This document shows, one piece after another, positions 8,236 to 16,536 of a DNA stretch of 64,000 nucleotides. Where the stretch lies: assembly GCF_026967795.1 (NCBI RefSeq), contig NZ_JAPVBH010000001.1, positions 124,001 through 188,000 on the forward strand, given 5' to 3'. The notes beneath the pieces are model-generated. The model was given only the letters and a program-made list of their open reading frames with translations, made no database searches and was not told the origin of the DNA. The DNA is from Modestobacter sp. VKM Ac-2986 (GTDB lineage: Bacteria; Actinomycetota; Actinomycetes; Mycobacteriales; Geodermatophilaceae). The translations under genes were made by a program, and so were the position numbers. Position 1 is the first letter of the stretch, and each line of letters begins with the position of its first letter.

Positions 8236-9094
8236 GCTGCGGGGTCTCCGAGACGACGGGGGCCGGCGTGCTGCCGGCCGTGTTCTTGCGGGCGGGGAGG
8301 AGGAAGAGCACGAGCACCGGCACCAGGTAGGCGAGCCAGGCGAGGGTCTCCAGCACGGTGGGCTGGGGGGTGATGTTGAACAGGCCGGCGGCCAGGGCGC
8401 CGTACCAGCTGCCCGGGTCGAGCCAGCCGGAGGCGTCGAAGGCCAGCGTGGACAGCCCCGGCAGGACGCCGGCCTCCTGGAAGTCGTGCACGGCGTACTT
8501 GAAGATCCCGGCGGCGACGAGGACGAGCAGCGCACCGCTGACCATGAAGAACCGGGACAGGTCGATCCGGATCGCCCCGGCGTACAGGCCGACCCCGACG
8601 ACGACGGCGGTCAGCAGGCCGGCGCCCAGGCCCAGCAGCGGCGCCGAGGTGGTCGCGCCCTGCGCGGAGGCGAAGAACAGCAGCGTCGTCTCCAGGCCCT
8701 CGCGGGCCACGGAGAGGAACGCGATGCCGACGACGGCGCCGACACCCAGCCCGATCGCGCCGTCCAGCTTCCCGCGCAGCTCACCGGACAGCCGGCGGGC
8801 GGTGCGCCGCATCCAGAACACCATCCAGGTGACCAGCGCGACGGCGAGCACGGAGGTGACCGCGTCGAAGAGCTCCTGCTCGGGGCCGCCGAGCACGGTC
8901 GTGGACACGTAGCTCAGCGCCCAGCCGAAGCCGATCGACAGCGCGGCCGCCGCGCCCACCCCGGCCCACACGGGCAGCAGGTGCCGGCGACGTCCGGTCT
9001 TGACCAGGTAGGCGACCAGCACGCTGACGATGAGGACCATCTCCAGGCCCTCACGCAGACCGATGAGGTAGCTGGCGGCGAACACCTGCCCCAT
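8216..9094 (-). CDS. efeU: High-affinity iron permease EfeU (FTR1 family)
   Basis: 292 residues from ATG at 9094, preceded by GGAGG. Two REGLE motifs are present (LIGLREGLEMVL near residue 15 and SVAREGLETTLL near residue 130), the iron-coordinating signature of the Ftr1p/EfeU family, within about seven hydrophobic helices. It is the membrane channel of the EfeUOB system and the first gene of the operon efeU-efeO-efeB. Regulation by iron is indicated by a DtxR/IdeR-type box 36 bp upstream. Confidence 0.96.
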   Translation of the reverse strand: MGQVFAASYLIGLREGLEMVLIVSVLVAYLVKTGRRRHLLPVWAGVGAAAALSIGFGWALSYVSTTVLGGPEQELFDAVTSVLAVALVTWMVFWMRRTARRLSGELRGKLDGAIGLGVGAVVGIAFLSVAREGLETTLLFFASAQGATTSAPLLGLGAGLLTAVVVGVGLYAGAIRIDLSRFFMVSGALLVLVAAGIFKYAVHDFQEAGVLPGLSTLAFDASGWLDPGSWYGALAAGLFNITPQPTVLETLAWLAYLVPVLVLFLLPARKNTAGSTPAPVVSETPQHVEARS

Positions 9095-9129
9095 GGGGAC
9101 CTCCGGATCCAGATCCCGCGCCGTCCGAC

Positions 9130-9148
9130 GTAGGGAAGGCTCACCTTA
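9130..9148. promoter_or_regulatory. DtxR/IdeR-type iron box upstream of efeU
   Basis: The 19-bp segment gtagggaaggctcacctta matches the DtxR/IdeR consensus TTAGGTTAGGCTAACCTAA at 14 positions, and two more positions are A/T swaps. It lies 36 bp upstream of the efeU start, where a repressor would block the promoter under iron-replete conditions. Binding is inferred from the match. Confidence 0.75.
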
Positions 9149-9191
9149 GGTGGCCGTCGTCCGCCGGTACAGCCCCGGTCCCCGGAGACGG

Positions 9192-9233
9192 CCCTGCCGC
9201 CCACCTCGCCGGTCGGCGGGGTGGGCGGCAGGG
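9192..9233 (-). terminator. Hairpin downstream of DUF4394 gene
   Basis: A perfect 14-bp inverted repeat (CCCTGCCGCCCACC / GGTGGGCGGCAGGG) around a 14-nt loop begins 17 bp beyond the stop at 9251. It separates the DUF4394 gene from the efeU promoter. Confidence 0.7.
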
Positions 9234-9250
9234 TCGGCCGGCTGGGACGG

Positions 9251-10147
9251 TCAGCGCTGGTTGGGCACGATCGCCAGGTCGCTGACCTGGCGGTCCCGGG
9301 GGAAGTCGCCCTCCGCCGTGACCCGGCCGGTCAGCAGCGACACCTCGTAGAGGCCGTACCGGTTCCCGACCCGCAGGGTGACGTAGGGGAACAGGTCCAC
9401 CGTGCTGCCCTTGCGCACCGAGCTGTAGATGTCGAAGCCGGCGTCCCCGGTGGCGTCGACCCCGAGCTTGCCGGTGGCGGCCAGCACCCCGGCGTTGGCC
9501 GGGGACTGGATGACGACCTGGTCCAGCGCGGTGTCCACGTCGAACAGCGTCGTGGCCGTCGCGGCGTCCGCGTCGTTGTTCGTGTAGGCGGCCGCGGTGA
9601 CGCCGGTGGCCGTCGTGGGCGTGGTGGCCGGGGCCACCGCCGGGTAGCTGAGCGTGCCGTCGACGAGGGTGCCGCCTTGTGCGTCGACGTTGTGCCGCAG
9701 GTTCTGGCCGGTGTTGCTGACGATCCGGAGCCGGTCGACCACGGGGTTGAAGTCCACCCCGAAGGCCGTGCCGGCCAGGGCGGTGCTCAGCTGGGAGACC
9801 TTCGTGGCCGTCGCGTCGACCAGCGTGTAGACCCCACCCTTGTCGCCCACGCCGTACAGCTTGCCGTTGGCCGGGCGGTGGTCGATGCCCACCAGCCGGG
9901 TGTCCCCGGCCAGGCCGCGGACGCCGCCGAGGTCGCGGGCCCGCTCCGGCCGGTCGGTGTCGAAGGAGACCAGCCGGAGGCCGTCGGGGGTCAGGCCGAC
10001 CGCCTTCAGCCGGTCTCCCTGGGACCCACTGGCGGCGGGCTGGCTCCCGGGCTGGCCGTTCCCCGTGGCGAGGGCGGCGGGCGCGGTGACCAGCACGAGA
10101 CCGAGCACAGCCGCTCCGGTGGCGACCCGCGTGCGCATCCTGGACAT
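9251..10147 (-). CDS. Exported DUF4394-domain protein
   Basis: 298 residues from ATG at 10147 with AGGAG upstream. A Sec signal peptide (VATGAAVLGLVLVTAPAALA) ends near residue 27. The mature region matches DUF4394: repeated beta-strand blocks such as LVGIDHRPANGKLYGVG, GVDFNPVVDRLRIVSNTGQNLR, TLFDVDTALDQVVIQSP and GLYEVSLLTGRVTAEG, which look like a beta-propeller. Function is unknown; the family is secreted and common in soil actinobacteria and proteobacteria. It is a single-gene unit with its own terminator hairpin. Confidence 0.88.
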   Translation of the reverse strand: MSRMRTRVATGAAVLGLVLVTAPAALATGNGQPGSQPAASGSQGDRLKAVGLTPDGLRLVSFDTDRPERARDLGGVRGLAGDTRLVGIDHRPANGKLYGVGDKGGVYTLVDATATKVSQLSTALAGTAFGVDFNPVVDRLRIVSNTGQNLRHNVDAQGGTLVDGTLSYPAVAPATTPTTATGVTAAAYTNNDADAATATTLFDVDTALDQVVIQSPANAGVLAATGKLGVDATGDAGFDIYSSVRKGSTVDLFPYVTLRVGNRYGLYEVSLLTGRVTAEGDFPRDRQVSDLAIVPNQR

Positions 10148-10316
10148 GGTGATCTCCTGGTGTCGGTACTGCCTGGACGGACCAGGGCCGGGCCGTCCGC
10201 GCCGGCCCCGTGGAGGACCGTCGTCAGGGAGTACGCAGCCCGAGGCCCGGGCGTTGAACCGGGGCCGGAGAATTCTCGGGGACGCCCCACCGCGCCGCAC
10301 GACCGAGAGGACGACG

Positions 10317-11096
10317 ATGTCCGAGCCCACCGTCACCCGCACCGACACCGGCGGCGTCGCGACGCTGACCCTGCTGCGACCGGCGCTGACCTCCCGGCTG
10401 CGCACCGAGCTGCTGGCCGTCGTCCGGGAGCTCTCGGCCGACGCGTCGGTGCGCGCGGTCGTGCTCACCGGCAGCGGTCGGGCGTTCTGCCTGGGCCAGG
10501 ACCTCACCGAGCACGCCGAGGTGCTCCGCGGCGGGGCCGCCGACTCCCTCGGGGTCGTGGCCGCCGAGTACAACCCGCTGCTGCTGGCGCTGGCCGCGGT
10601 GCCGGTGCCGGTGGTCGTCGGGGTCAACGGTGCCTGTGCCGGGGCCGGGCTGGGGCTGGCGCTGGCCGGTGACCTGCGGGTCGCCGCCGCCGGGGCCAAG
10701 CTCAGCACCGCGTTCGCCGGCATCGGGCTGTCCAGCGACTCGGCGGTCGCCGCCCGGCTGGTGCACTGCGTCGGCGGGTCCCGGGCCGCCGAGCTGCTCC
10801 TGCTGGCCGAGCCCTTCACCGCCGAGACCGCCGCCGGCTGGGGTCTGGTGCACCGCGTCGTCCCGGTAGAGGAGGTGCACGCCGAGGCGCAGGCGCTCGC
10901 CACCCGGCTGGCCACCGGACCGACGGCCGCGTACCGGGCGGTGAAGACGGTGCTGGCCACCGCCGGCACCGACACGCTGAAGACGACGCTGGCCCTGGAG
11001 GCGGGACTGCAGGGCGAGTTGGGCGCGACCGCCGACCACCGCGAGGCCGTCGAGGCGTTCCTGGCCAAGCGGCCGGCCCGGTTCACCGGCCGCTGA
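10317..11096 (+). CDS. Enoyl-CoA hydratase/isomerase family protein
   Basis: 259 residues from ATG at 10317. Crotonase-fold signatures: GRAFCLGQDLTEH (first oxyanion-hole strand) and VNGACAGAGLGLALAGDLRVA (second oxyanion-hole glycine region), then FAGIGLSSDSA and the C-terminal GPTAAYRAVK helix. FCxGQDL resembles the PaaG group (epoxyphenylacetyl-CoA isomerases) more than classic hydratases, which usually have FxAGADI, but no paa genes are nearby. The position usually held by the hydratase Glu (GLxPDxG/E) reads IGLSSDSA, so isomerase chemistry is more likely than simple hydration (inference). Confidence 0.88.
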   Translation: MSEPTVTRTDTGGVATLTLLRPALTSRLRTELLAVVRELSADASVRAVVLTGSGRAFCLGQDLTEHAEVLRGGAADSLGVVAAEYNPLLLALAAVPVPVVVGVNGACAGAGLGLALAGDLRVAAAGAKLSTAFAGIGLSSDSAVAARLVHCVGGSRAAELLLLAEPFTAETAAGWGLVHRVVPVEEVHAEAQALATRLATGPTAAYRAVKTVLATAGTDTLKTTLALEAGLQGELGATADHREAVEAFLAKRPARFTGR

Positions 11097-11200
11097 GGCC
11101 TCAGCCGGCCAGGACCGGGTGGGTGGGGCCGCTCGTCCTACCGGCCACCGACGCGGTCATCTCGGTGGACCGCACGCCCGCGCCGCGTCAGGATGAACCG

Positions 11201-11488
11201 GTGTCCGGCGGAGAGGACGTGCTCCACGCCCCCGACGGGGAGCTGCTGACCCACGGACGCCGGGTGACCCACCGCGCAGCCCGCCCGTGGCTGAGACGGG
11301 ACGACGCGCTGGTCGGCGTGTGGCCGTGCGACTCGCTGGTCGAGTGGGTCCCGGCGGCCGACCGACCGGCGTTCGCGGCACAGGAGCGGCGGGCGGAGGG
11401 ACGGGACTGCAACGTCGCCGGCGACGTCCTGCTGTTCCGTCTCGCCGACGGGCGACCGGTCGTCGTCGTCCAGGGGCCGCCCTGCTGA
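11201..11488 (+). CDS. Small hypothetical protein
   Basis: 95 residues from a GTG at 11201 with AGGA seven bases upstream; an in-frame start at 11123 would add 26 residues. The protein is soluble with no membrane helix: VLHAPDGELLTHGRR, WLRRDDALVGVWPCDSLVEWV, and a beta-rich C-terminus (GDVLLFRLADGRPVVVVQGP). It ends 9 bp from a convergent membrane-protein gene. No family is recognised. Codon use is typical of the genome (GC-rich third positions), which supports coding. Confidence 0.5.
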   Translation: MSGGEDVLHAPDGELLTHGRRVTHRAARPWLRRDDALVGVWPCDSLVEWVPAADRPAFAAQERRAEGRDCNVAGDVLLFRLADGRPVVVVQGPPC

Positions 11489-11496
11489 ACGGTCCG

Positions 11497-12081
11497 CTAC
11501 CGCTGACGCCGCAGGGCCAGTGCGGTCATGCCCCCGTCGAACAGGACGAAGTAGAGCGGGAAGACCAGGGACTGCGCCGGCTCCCCCAAGGTCGCGAGCA
11601 GGCTGAACACGCTGGCGACGAAGAACAGCGACCAGAAGCCGGCGCTCTCGCTGGCGGGTCGCCGCCACGCGCGACGGTAGGTCGGGACGCCGCCGACGAG
11701 GTGCGCCAGCAGGCTGAGGACCAGGCTGACCACCGGGGCGTCGAAGACCAGCCACACCAGGACGCTCACCGCGAGGATCGCCAGGCAGGCGTACTCGAGG
11801 CGGCCGACCTCGCGGGTCCCCTTCCACAGGCTGAGCAGGCACATGACGGCGTTGCCCACCAGGAAGACGCCGGCGAGCAGGACCGCTCCCGAGCCGCTCC
11901 CGCTGGCGACGACCCCGGCCGAGCTGATGCCGGCCAGCAGCAGCCAGACGACCCGGCTGAAGACGCTCGGCGCGTACCCCCGGACGAGGACGTCGCGGGC
12001 GCCGACGACGTAGGAGGCGCTGCCGAACGCGAGGACGAGCAGTTCGAGCGCCAGGTGCACCCGGGAACGGTAACGAGGCAC
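11497..12081 (-). CDS. Polytopic membrane protein, unknown (six to seven helices)
   Basis: 194 residues with about six or seven hydrophobic helices (LALELLVLAFGSASYVVG, VVWLLLAGISSAGVV, AVLLAGVFLVGNAVM, LAILAVSVLVWLVF, VVSLVLSLLAHLVGGVP, LFFVASVFSLLATL). The segment AHLVGGVPTYRRAWRRP resembles the second half of a PQ-loop-like repeat, in which a Pro precedes a cytoplasmic basic turn, but I do not see a full PQ-loop pair. Start is ATG at 12081; an internal GTG at 12060 is also possible. No function is assigned. Confidence 0.7.
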   Translation of the reverse strand: MPRYRSRVHLALELLVLAFGSASYVVGARDVLVRGYAPSVFSRVVWLLLAGISSAGVVASGSGSGAVLLAGVFLVGNAVMCLLSLWKGTREVGRLEYACLAILAVSVLVWLVFDAPVVSLVLSLLAHLVGGVPTYRRAWRRPASESAGFWSLFFVASVFSLLATLGEPAQSLVFPLYFVLFDGGMTALALRRQR

Positions 12082-12134
12082 CCGGCCGGCGCCTCACCGG
12101 CAGCGGTGGCGCCCGGTCGCCGCGGTGCGCGGGG

Positions 12135-12347
12135 TCAGACGGTGGCGCAGGCCGGGCAGACGTCGGGCGCGGCCGGCGGCCAGTGCTGGTCGGTGTCCAC
12201 GCGCGCCAGCGCGCCGCACAGGGTCAGCTCGCACGCGGCGTCGACCTCGGCCGCGGGCCGGTGCACCTCCACCGCGTGCCACAGGGCCGCCGCCGGTCCG
12301 TGCGCTCGACTGCGCGCTGCCACCAGGGTCGGGGTCGAGGTGCTCAT
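12135..12347 (-). CDS. Small cysteine-containing hypothetical protein
   Basis: 70 residues from ATG at 12347 (MSTSTPTLVAARSRAHG). It has four cysteines: CELTLCG in the middle and the C-terminal PDVCPACATV. The CPAC pair together with CxxxxC could form a small zinc-binding site (inference). It is divergent from the downstream MBL-fold gene, with about 130 bp between the starts. No named family is recognised, but the conserved-looking cysteines and acceptable codon use argue for a real gene. Confidence 0.55.
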   Translation of the reverse strand: MSTSTPTLVAARSRAHGPAAALWHAVEVHRPAAEVDAACELTLCGALARVDTDQHWPPAAPDVCPACATV

Positions 12348-12479
12348 GACCTCTTGTCGGCAGCCGACCGCCCGTGGTTGAGCGTGCAACCCGGACGTCA
12401 CACGACCGGATGCCTGCCCGACACGTGCGCGCCCCGGCATGCGACGGTGCAGACCCCACCCCACCCCCTGGAGGTCCCG

Positions 12480-13112
12480 GTGCAGCTCACCAAGCACGGA
12501 CACGCCTGCGTCGTCCTCTCCGCCGACGACCGCCGGCTGGTCGTCGACCCCGGCGCGTTCACCGCGGACGACGCCTGGGCCGGCGCCTCGGCGCTGCTGG
12601 TCACCCACGAGCACGCCGACCACCTCGTCCCGGCGAAGGTGCGGGCCGCCCTGGACGCCGACCCGGCCCTGGAGGTGTGGACCAACACCTCGGTCGCCGA
12701 GCAGCTGGACCACGCCCGGGTGCACGCCGTCGGCCACGGGGACACCGTCACCGCCGCAGGCTTCGAGGTCTCCGTGCACGGCGAGTGGCACGCGGTCATC
12801 CACCCCGACCTCCCGCGGGTGCGCAACGTCGGGTTCCTGGTGGAGGGGCAGGTGTTCCACCCCGGCGACGCGCTGACCGTCCCGGAGGTCGCCGTCCCGA
12901 CGCTGCTGCTGCCGGCGCACGCGCCCTGGTCCAGGACCGGGGAGCTGATCGACTACCTGCGCGAGGTGCGCGCCGAGCGGGCCCTCGCGGTGCACGACGG
13001 GCTGCTCAACGACACCGGCCTCGGTCTGCTCGCCGGCCTGTTCGGCGAGCGCGGCCCGGGTCAGCCCACGCCCTACGAGCGGCTGAGCCCCGGCGAGTCC
13101 GTCGACGTCTGA
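12480..13112 (+). CDS. MBL-fold metal-dependent hydrolase (UlaG-like)
   Basis: 210 residues from GTG at 12480 with GGAGG upstream. VTHEHADHL at about residue 41 is the metallo-beta-lactamase HxHxDH motif; DPG, HPGD and PAHAPW supply the other metal-ligand regions, and VHDG lies near the C-terminus. The size and the opening TKHGHACVVL with no lactamase insert fit the COG2220 (UlaG-like) group of cytosolic hydrolases, whose substrates are mostly unknown. Its 3' end overlaps the convergent EAL gene by 40 bp. Confidence 0.88.
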   Translation: MQLTKHGHACVVLSADDRRLVVDPGAFTADDAWAGASALLVTHEHADHLVPAKVRAALDADPALEVWTNTSVAEQLDHARVHAVGHGDTVTAAGFEVSVHGEWHAVIHPDLPRVRNVGFLVEGQVFHPGDALTVPEVAVPTLLLPAHAPWSRTGELIDYLREVRAERALAVHDGLLNDTGLGLLAGLFGERGPGQPTPYERLSPGESVDV

Positions 13113-14908
13113 GCCGGCAGGGGCACCCGGGCGCTCCCGAGCCGGGCGTCCAGCCGGGCGAGCTGGAGCTCGTAGCGCCGGCTGCGCTCCTGCTCGGTGA
13201 CCAGGGCGCGCTCGGCCTCCACCTGCGCGGTGACGTCGGTCTGGACGCCGATGTACCGCGTGACCCGCCCGTCGGCGTCGGTGACCGGGGTCAGGTGGCA
13301 CTCGTTCCACCACGTGCTGCCGTCGGCCCGGCCGTTGAGCAGCACCTCGCGCACCTCCTCCCCCGCCTCGATCGCGGCGCGGAGCCGGCCGACCGCAGCC
13401 GGGTCGGTGTCCGGCAGCTGGAGGAAACGGCAGTTGCGGCCCAGCACCTCCGCGGCGGGATGGCCCGACATCCGCTCGAACGCGGGGTTGACGTAGACCA
13501 GGGGCTGGTCGGGCAGCCGGAGGTCGACGACGGTGACCCCGGTGTCGATCGCGGCCAGCGCCCGGTGCAGCAGCCCCTCGCCGGGGTCACCGGCCCCGAG
13601 CGGGACGTTCAGGCGGGGGACGGCCGCCGGGGCGGGTGCCGTGGGCTCCTCCGGCCGGGGCGCCACCCGGGACAGCAGCGCCCGCGCGGCGCGCACGACG
13701 GTGTCCCGCTCGTAGGTCAGCGCGAAGGCGAAGCGCCGCTCGCTCTCCGCCCCGGTGTCGCCCAGGTCGCGGGCCAGCAGGGCGGCGCTGAAGTGCGGGC
13801 TCAGCACCACGATGTCCCACTCGCTGCGCACCGGGTCGTCGGCCCGCAGGTCGGCGTTGCGCAGGCCCGGGATCGGCTCGCCGGTCAGGTCCTCGGCCAG
13901 CGCGGCGACGAACCCCACCCGCTCGACGACGTCCCGGTAGCGCAGCCGGGTGGCCGGGGTGACGTGCCCGGCGGTCTGGAAGGCGGTGACCAGCACCGAG
14001 GTCTCCCCCAGCCGCATGGCCTGCCGTTCCAGCTGCTTGCTCACCTCGACCAGCAGCGCCTTGGGCGCCTCCCGCACCGGCGCACCGGGCGGCAGGCACG
14101 CGAACGGCGACACGGCGTCGCACGGCGGGTCGACGGGGTGCGGTGGGGGCAGCCGCAGCGCACCCGCCCGCCGGCCGGCCGCGAGCCCGGTGCCGGGACG
14201 GCCGAAGAGCCAGCCCTGCCCGAGGGTCGCGCCCAGCGCCCGGGCCGTGGCCAGGTGCTGGTCGTTCTCGATCCCCTCGGCCAGCAGCACCGCGCCGCTG
14301 GACTCCGCGTAGGCGTTGACCGCGTTCATGATCTCCGCGATCGCCGGGCCGGGGCGCTCCTGCACCAGCCGCAGGTCCAGCTTCACCACGTCCGGGCGCA
14401 GCAGCGGCATGAACGCCAGGGACAGCGACTCCGCGCCGACGTCGTCCAGGGCGACCGCCCAGCCGTGCTCGCGGACCCGGGCCACGGTGCGCAGCAGCTC
14501 CGCCGGTCGGGCGGCCAGCGCCCGCTCGGTGATCTCCAGGACCACCTGCAGGCTGCCGGCCCAGCGGTCGGTCCGGTCGAACAGCGTGGCCAGCGGCTCC
14601 TCGTCCAGCGCGTCGGGCTCGACGTTGACGAAGACGGTCAGCGGCGCGAGCAGGCCCGCGCGGACCGCGCCCCGCAGCGCCGCGGCCCGGCAGGCCTGGT
14701 CCAGCTCGGTCAGGCACCCCTCGGCCCGGGCGGCGGCGAACAGGTCGTCGGGTGCGTGCAGCGGACCCTCCGGGCCCCGGGCGAGCGCCTCGTAGGCGAC
14801 CACCGTGCCGCTGTCGAGCTCCACGATCGGCTGGAAGACGCTGGTCACGGACCGGTCGTCGAGCACGGCGCGCACGCCGGACACCGGACGTCCACCCAAC
14901 TGCTGCAC
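13073..14908 (-). CDS. EAL-DICT-LOV protein: putative blue-light-regulated c-di-GMP phosphodiesterase
   Basis: 611 residues from GTG at 14908, which has GGAGGGGG eight bases upstream; a longer reading from 14956 is possible but lacks such a site. Residues ~15-260 are an EAL domain with the catalytic set intact: YEALAR (Glu40), FVNVEP, VLEITE, ALDDVG, VKLD, AEGIEN and GQGWLFGRP. Residues ~285-430 match a DICT sensory domain (VSKQLERQAMRLGETSVLV; DIVVLSPHFSAALLARDLG). Residues ~440-560 are a LOV-type PAS domain with the photoactive cysteine in GRNCRFLQ (Cys493) and the FMN contacts LLN, WWN and GVQ. A coiled-coil-like helix (AQVEAERALVTEQERSRRYELQLARL) follows. The expected reaction is c-di-GMP to pGpG under blue-light control (inference). 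Divergent from a GAF protein gene. Confidence 0.9.
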   Translation of the reverse strand: MQQLGGRPVSGVRAVLDDRSVTSVFQPIVELDSGTVVAYEALARGPEGPLHAPDDLFAAARAEGCLTELDQACRAAALRGAVRAGLLAPLTVFVNVEPDALDEEPLATLFDRTDRWAGSLQVVLEITERALAARPAELLRTVARVREHGWAVALDDVGAESLSLAFMPLLRPDVVKLDLRLVQERPGPAIAEIMNAVNAYAESSGAVLLAEGIENDQHLATARALGATLGQGWLFGRPGTGLAAGRRAGALRLPPPHPVDPPCDAVSPFACLPPGAPVREAPKALLVEVSKQLERQAMRLGETSVLVTAFQTAGHVTPATRLRYRDVVERVGFVAALAEDLTGEPIPGLRNADLRADDPVRSEWDIVVLSPHFSAALLARDLGDTGAESERRFAFALTYERDTVVRAARALLSRVAPRPEEPTAPAPAAVPRLNVPLGAGDPGEGLLHRALAAIDTGVTVVDLRLPDQPLVYVNPAFERMSGHPAAEVLGRNCRFLQLPDTDPAAVGRLRAAIEAGEEVREVLLNGRADGSTWWNECHLTPVTDADGRVTRYIGVQTDVTAQVEAERALVTEQERSRRYELQLARLDARLGSARVPLPAQTSTDSPGLSRS

Positions 14909-15024
14909 ATCGCCCCCTCCCGGCGTCCGGCACAGGCACCTGGAGTCTGACAGCATCTGCCTGCTCCCAACGGGTGAGCGTTCTCAGGTCGGCCGACAGC
15001 GACGACACGAGGCAGGGGGACGCG

Positions 15025-16143
15025 ATGGGCACCGACTACGAACTGCCCACCTGGGCCCCCCTCCCGGCGGTGGCCGACGAGGGATTCGACCGGCTGGCCG
15101 CGACCGTGGCCCGCACGCTGGGTGTCGACCGGTCGCTCGTCGTCCTGGTCTCCAAGGCCGGCCAGGTCCTCCCCGGGGCCTTCGGGCTGCCCGAGCCGTG
15201 GGCGACCCGCCGGTCGATGCCGCTGAGCCACTCGCTGAGCCAGCGGGTGACCGCGACCGGGCGACCACTGGTGCTGCGGGACGCGCGGGAGGACCCGGCG
15301 ACCGCGGAGAGCCCCTCGGTGCAGGAGCTGGGCGTGGTCGCCTACGCCGGGATGCCGCTGTGGGGGGCGCAGGGCCGGCCGATCGGGGTCCTGGTCGCCT
15401 GCGACCTGCAGCCCCGGGACTGGACGGCGGCCGAGCTGGACACGCTGAGCCGGCTGGCCGCCGAGGGCTCCCGCCAGCTGCAGGTGCAGGCCGTCGAGCT
15501 GGCCGAGCGCGAGGCCCTGGCCGCCGCCGTCCGGGACGACGGCACGGCCCGGGCCGCGGCCGAGCGCGCGCGCAGCATGCTGGTCGAGGCCGAGGCCGAG
15601 GCCGACCGCACCCGGCTGGTCGCCCGGCTCAGCGGCGCACTGCTGACCGCCGGCTCGCTGCCCGAGGTGCTCCGCGCGGTCGACCGGTTCGTGCGCTCAC
15701 CGCTGGGCAGCCGCACGGTGCTGCTGGGCGTGGCCGAGTCCGGCTGCACCGACGTGCGCGTCTGGTCGGTGACCGCCGGCGCCCCGCCCCCGGCCGAGCC
15801 GGTGGCGACCCTGGCGCTCACCGACCCGCACCCGCTCACCGCCGCGATGACCGAGCGCCGGCTGGTCACCGTGGCGACCCGGGCCGAGGGCAGCGGCGAG
15901 TTCCCGCAGCTGGCGCCGCTGGGCCCCGACACCGAGACGGTGCTGGCCGCGCCGCTGGTGCTGGGCCAGCACAGCGCGATCGGGGCGCTGGCGCTGGGCT
16001 GGACCCAGCGGCGCGAGCTGGACGCCTCGGTGTGCGCGGTCGCCGCCGACCTGGCCCTGCACGTGGGCCACGCGCTGGACCGGCAGCTGCTGCAGGAGCA
16101 CCGCCGGTGGCTGGCCACCGGCCCGGCGGACCCGGTCACCTGA
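15025..16143 (+). CDS. Tandem GAF-domain sensor protein without an output domain
   Basis: 372 residues from ATG at 15025 (AGGCAGGGGG upstream). Residues ~15-155 form a GAF domain (FDRLAATVARTLGVDRSLVVLV, VAYAGMPLWGAQGRPIGVLVACD). Residues ~155-205 are an alanine/glutamate-rich coiled coil (AELAEREALAAAVRDDGTARA). Residues ~205-360 are a second GAF-like domain (SGALLTAGSLPEVLRAVDRFV, VLAAPLVLGQHSAIGALALGW). No GGDEF, EAL, kinase or HTH domain follows, so it must act through a partner. It is divergent from the EAL-DICT-LOV gene with starts 117 bp apart, so shared regulation is likely. Ligand unknown. Confidence 0.82.
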   Translation: MGTDYELPTWAPLPAVADEGFDRLAATVARTLGVDRSLVVLVSKAGQVLPGAFGLPEPWATRRSMPLSHSLSQRVTATGRPLVLRDAREDPATAESPSVQELGVVAYAGMPLWGAQGRPIGVLVACDLQPRDWTAAELDTLSRLAAEGSRQLQVQAVELAEREALAAAVRDDGTARAAAERARSMLVEAEAEADRTRLVARLSGALLTAGSLPEVLRAVDRFVRSPLGSRTVLLGVAESGCTDVRVWSVTAGAPPPAEPVATLALTDPHPLTAAMTERRLVTVATRAEGSGEFPQLAPLGPDTETVLAAPLVLGQHSAIGALALGWTQRRELDASVCAVAADLALHVGHALDRQLLQEHRRWLATGPADPVT

Positions 16144-16186
16144 GCTCTCCGAACACCCGGGCCCTCGAGCACCCGGGCCGGGCGTC

Positions 16187-16510
16187 TCAGCCGGGGTCCA
16201 CGGCCCCCGCACCGTGCGGCCGGGCCGCGAACATCGCCACGGAGTCCGTCCCGCCCGGCACCTGGTCCCACGCCGAGGCCCACTCGGCGGAGGCCAGCGC
16301 GGCGTCCAGCGCGTCCTGGGAGTCGAAGACGAACTCGGCGACCAGGTGGTACGCGGGCCTGCCGACGACCTGACGGGTGACCGAGTGGACGCGGTTCTCG
16401 ACCAGGCCGGCGGTCGTCTCCACCAGCCCGGCGTGGACGGCGGCGTACCGCTCCTCGAAGCCGGTCGGGTCGTCCGGGGTCTGGTACAGGGCGAAGTAGC
16501 TGACGGTCAT
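16187..16510 (-). CDS. EthD-family small protein
   Basis: 107 residues from ATG at 16510. The opening VSYFALYQTPDDPTGFEERYAAVH is the characteristic EthD ferredoxin-like (dimeric alpha/beta barrel) start, with the conserved His near residue 26, and AEFVFDSQDALDAALAS forms the second half. EthD proteins are small accessory or degradative proteins, first noted in ethyl-tert-butyl-ether catabolism. No catabolic operon surrounds it. It lies 26 bp after the GntR gene on the same strand, so the two are probably co-transcribed and controlled by that regulator. Confidence 0.82.
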   Translation of the reverse strand: MTVSYFALYQTPDDPTGFEERYAAVHAGLVETTAGLVENRVHSVTRQVVGRPAYHLVAEFVFDSQDALDAALASAEWASAWDQVPGGTDSVAMFAARPHGAGAVDPG

Positions 16511-16536
16511 GACAGCCCCCTACCCCGGCGACGGGC

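Noticed and set aside
16144-16186. Repeated CACCCGGGCC as a terminator between the GAF and EthD genes
   Set aside because: It is a short direct repeat of a GC-rich word and does not form a convincing hairpin.
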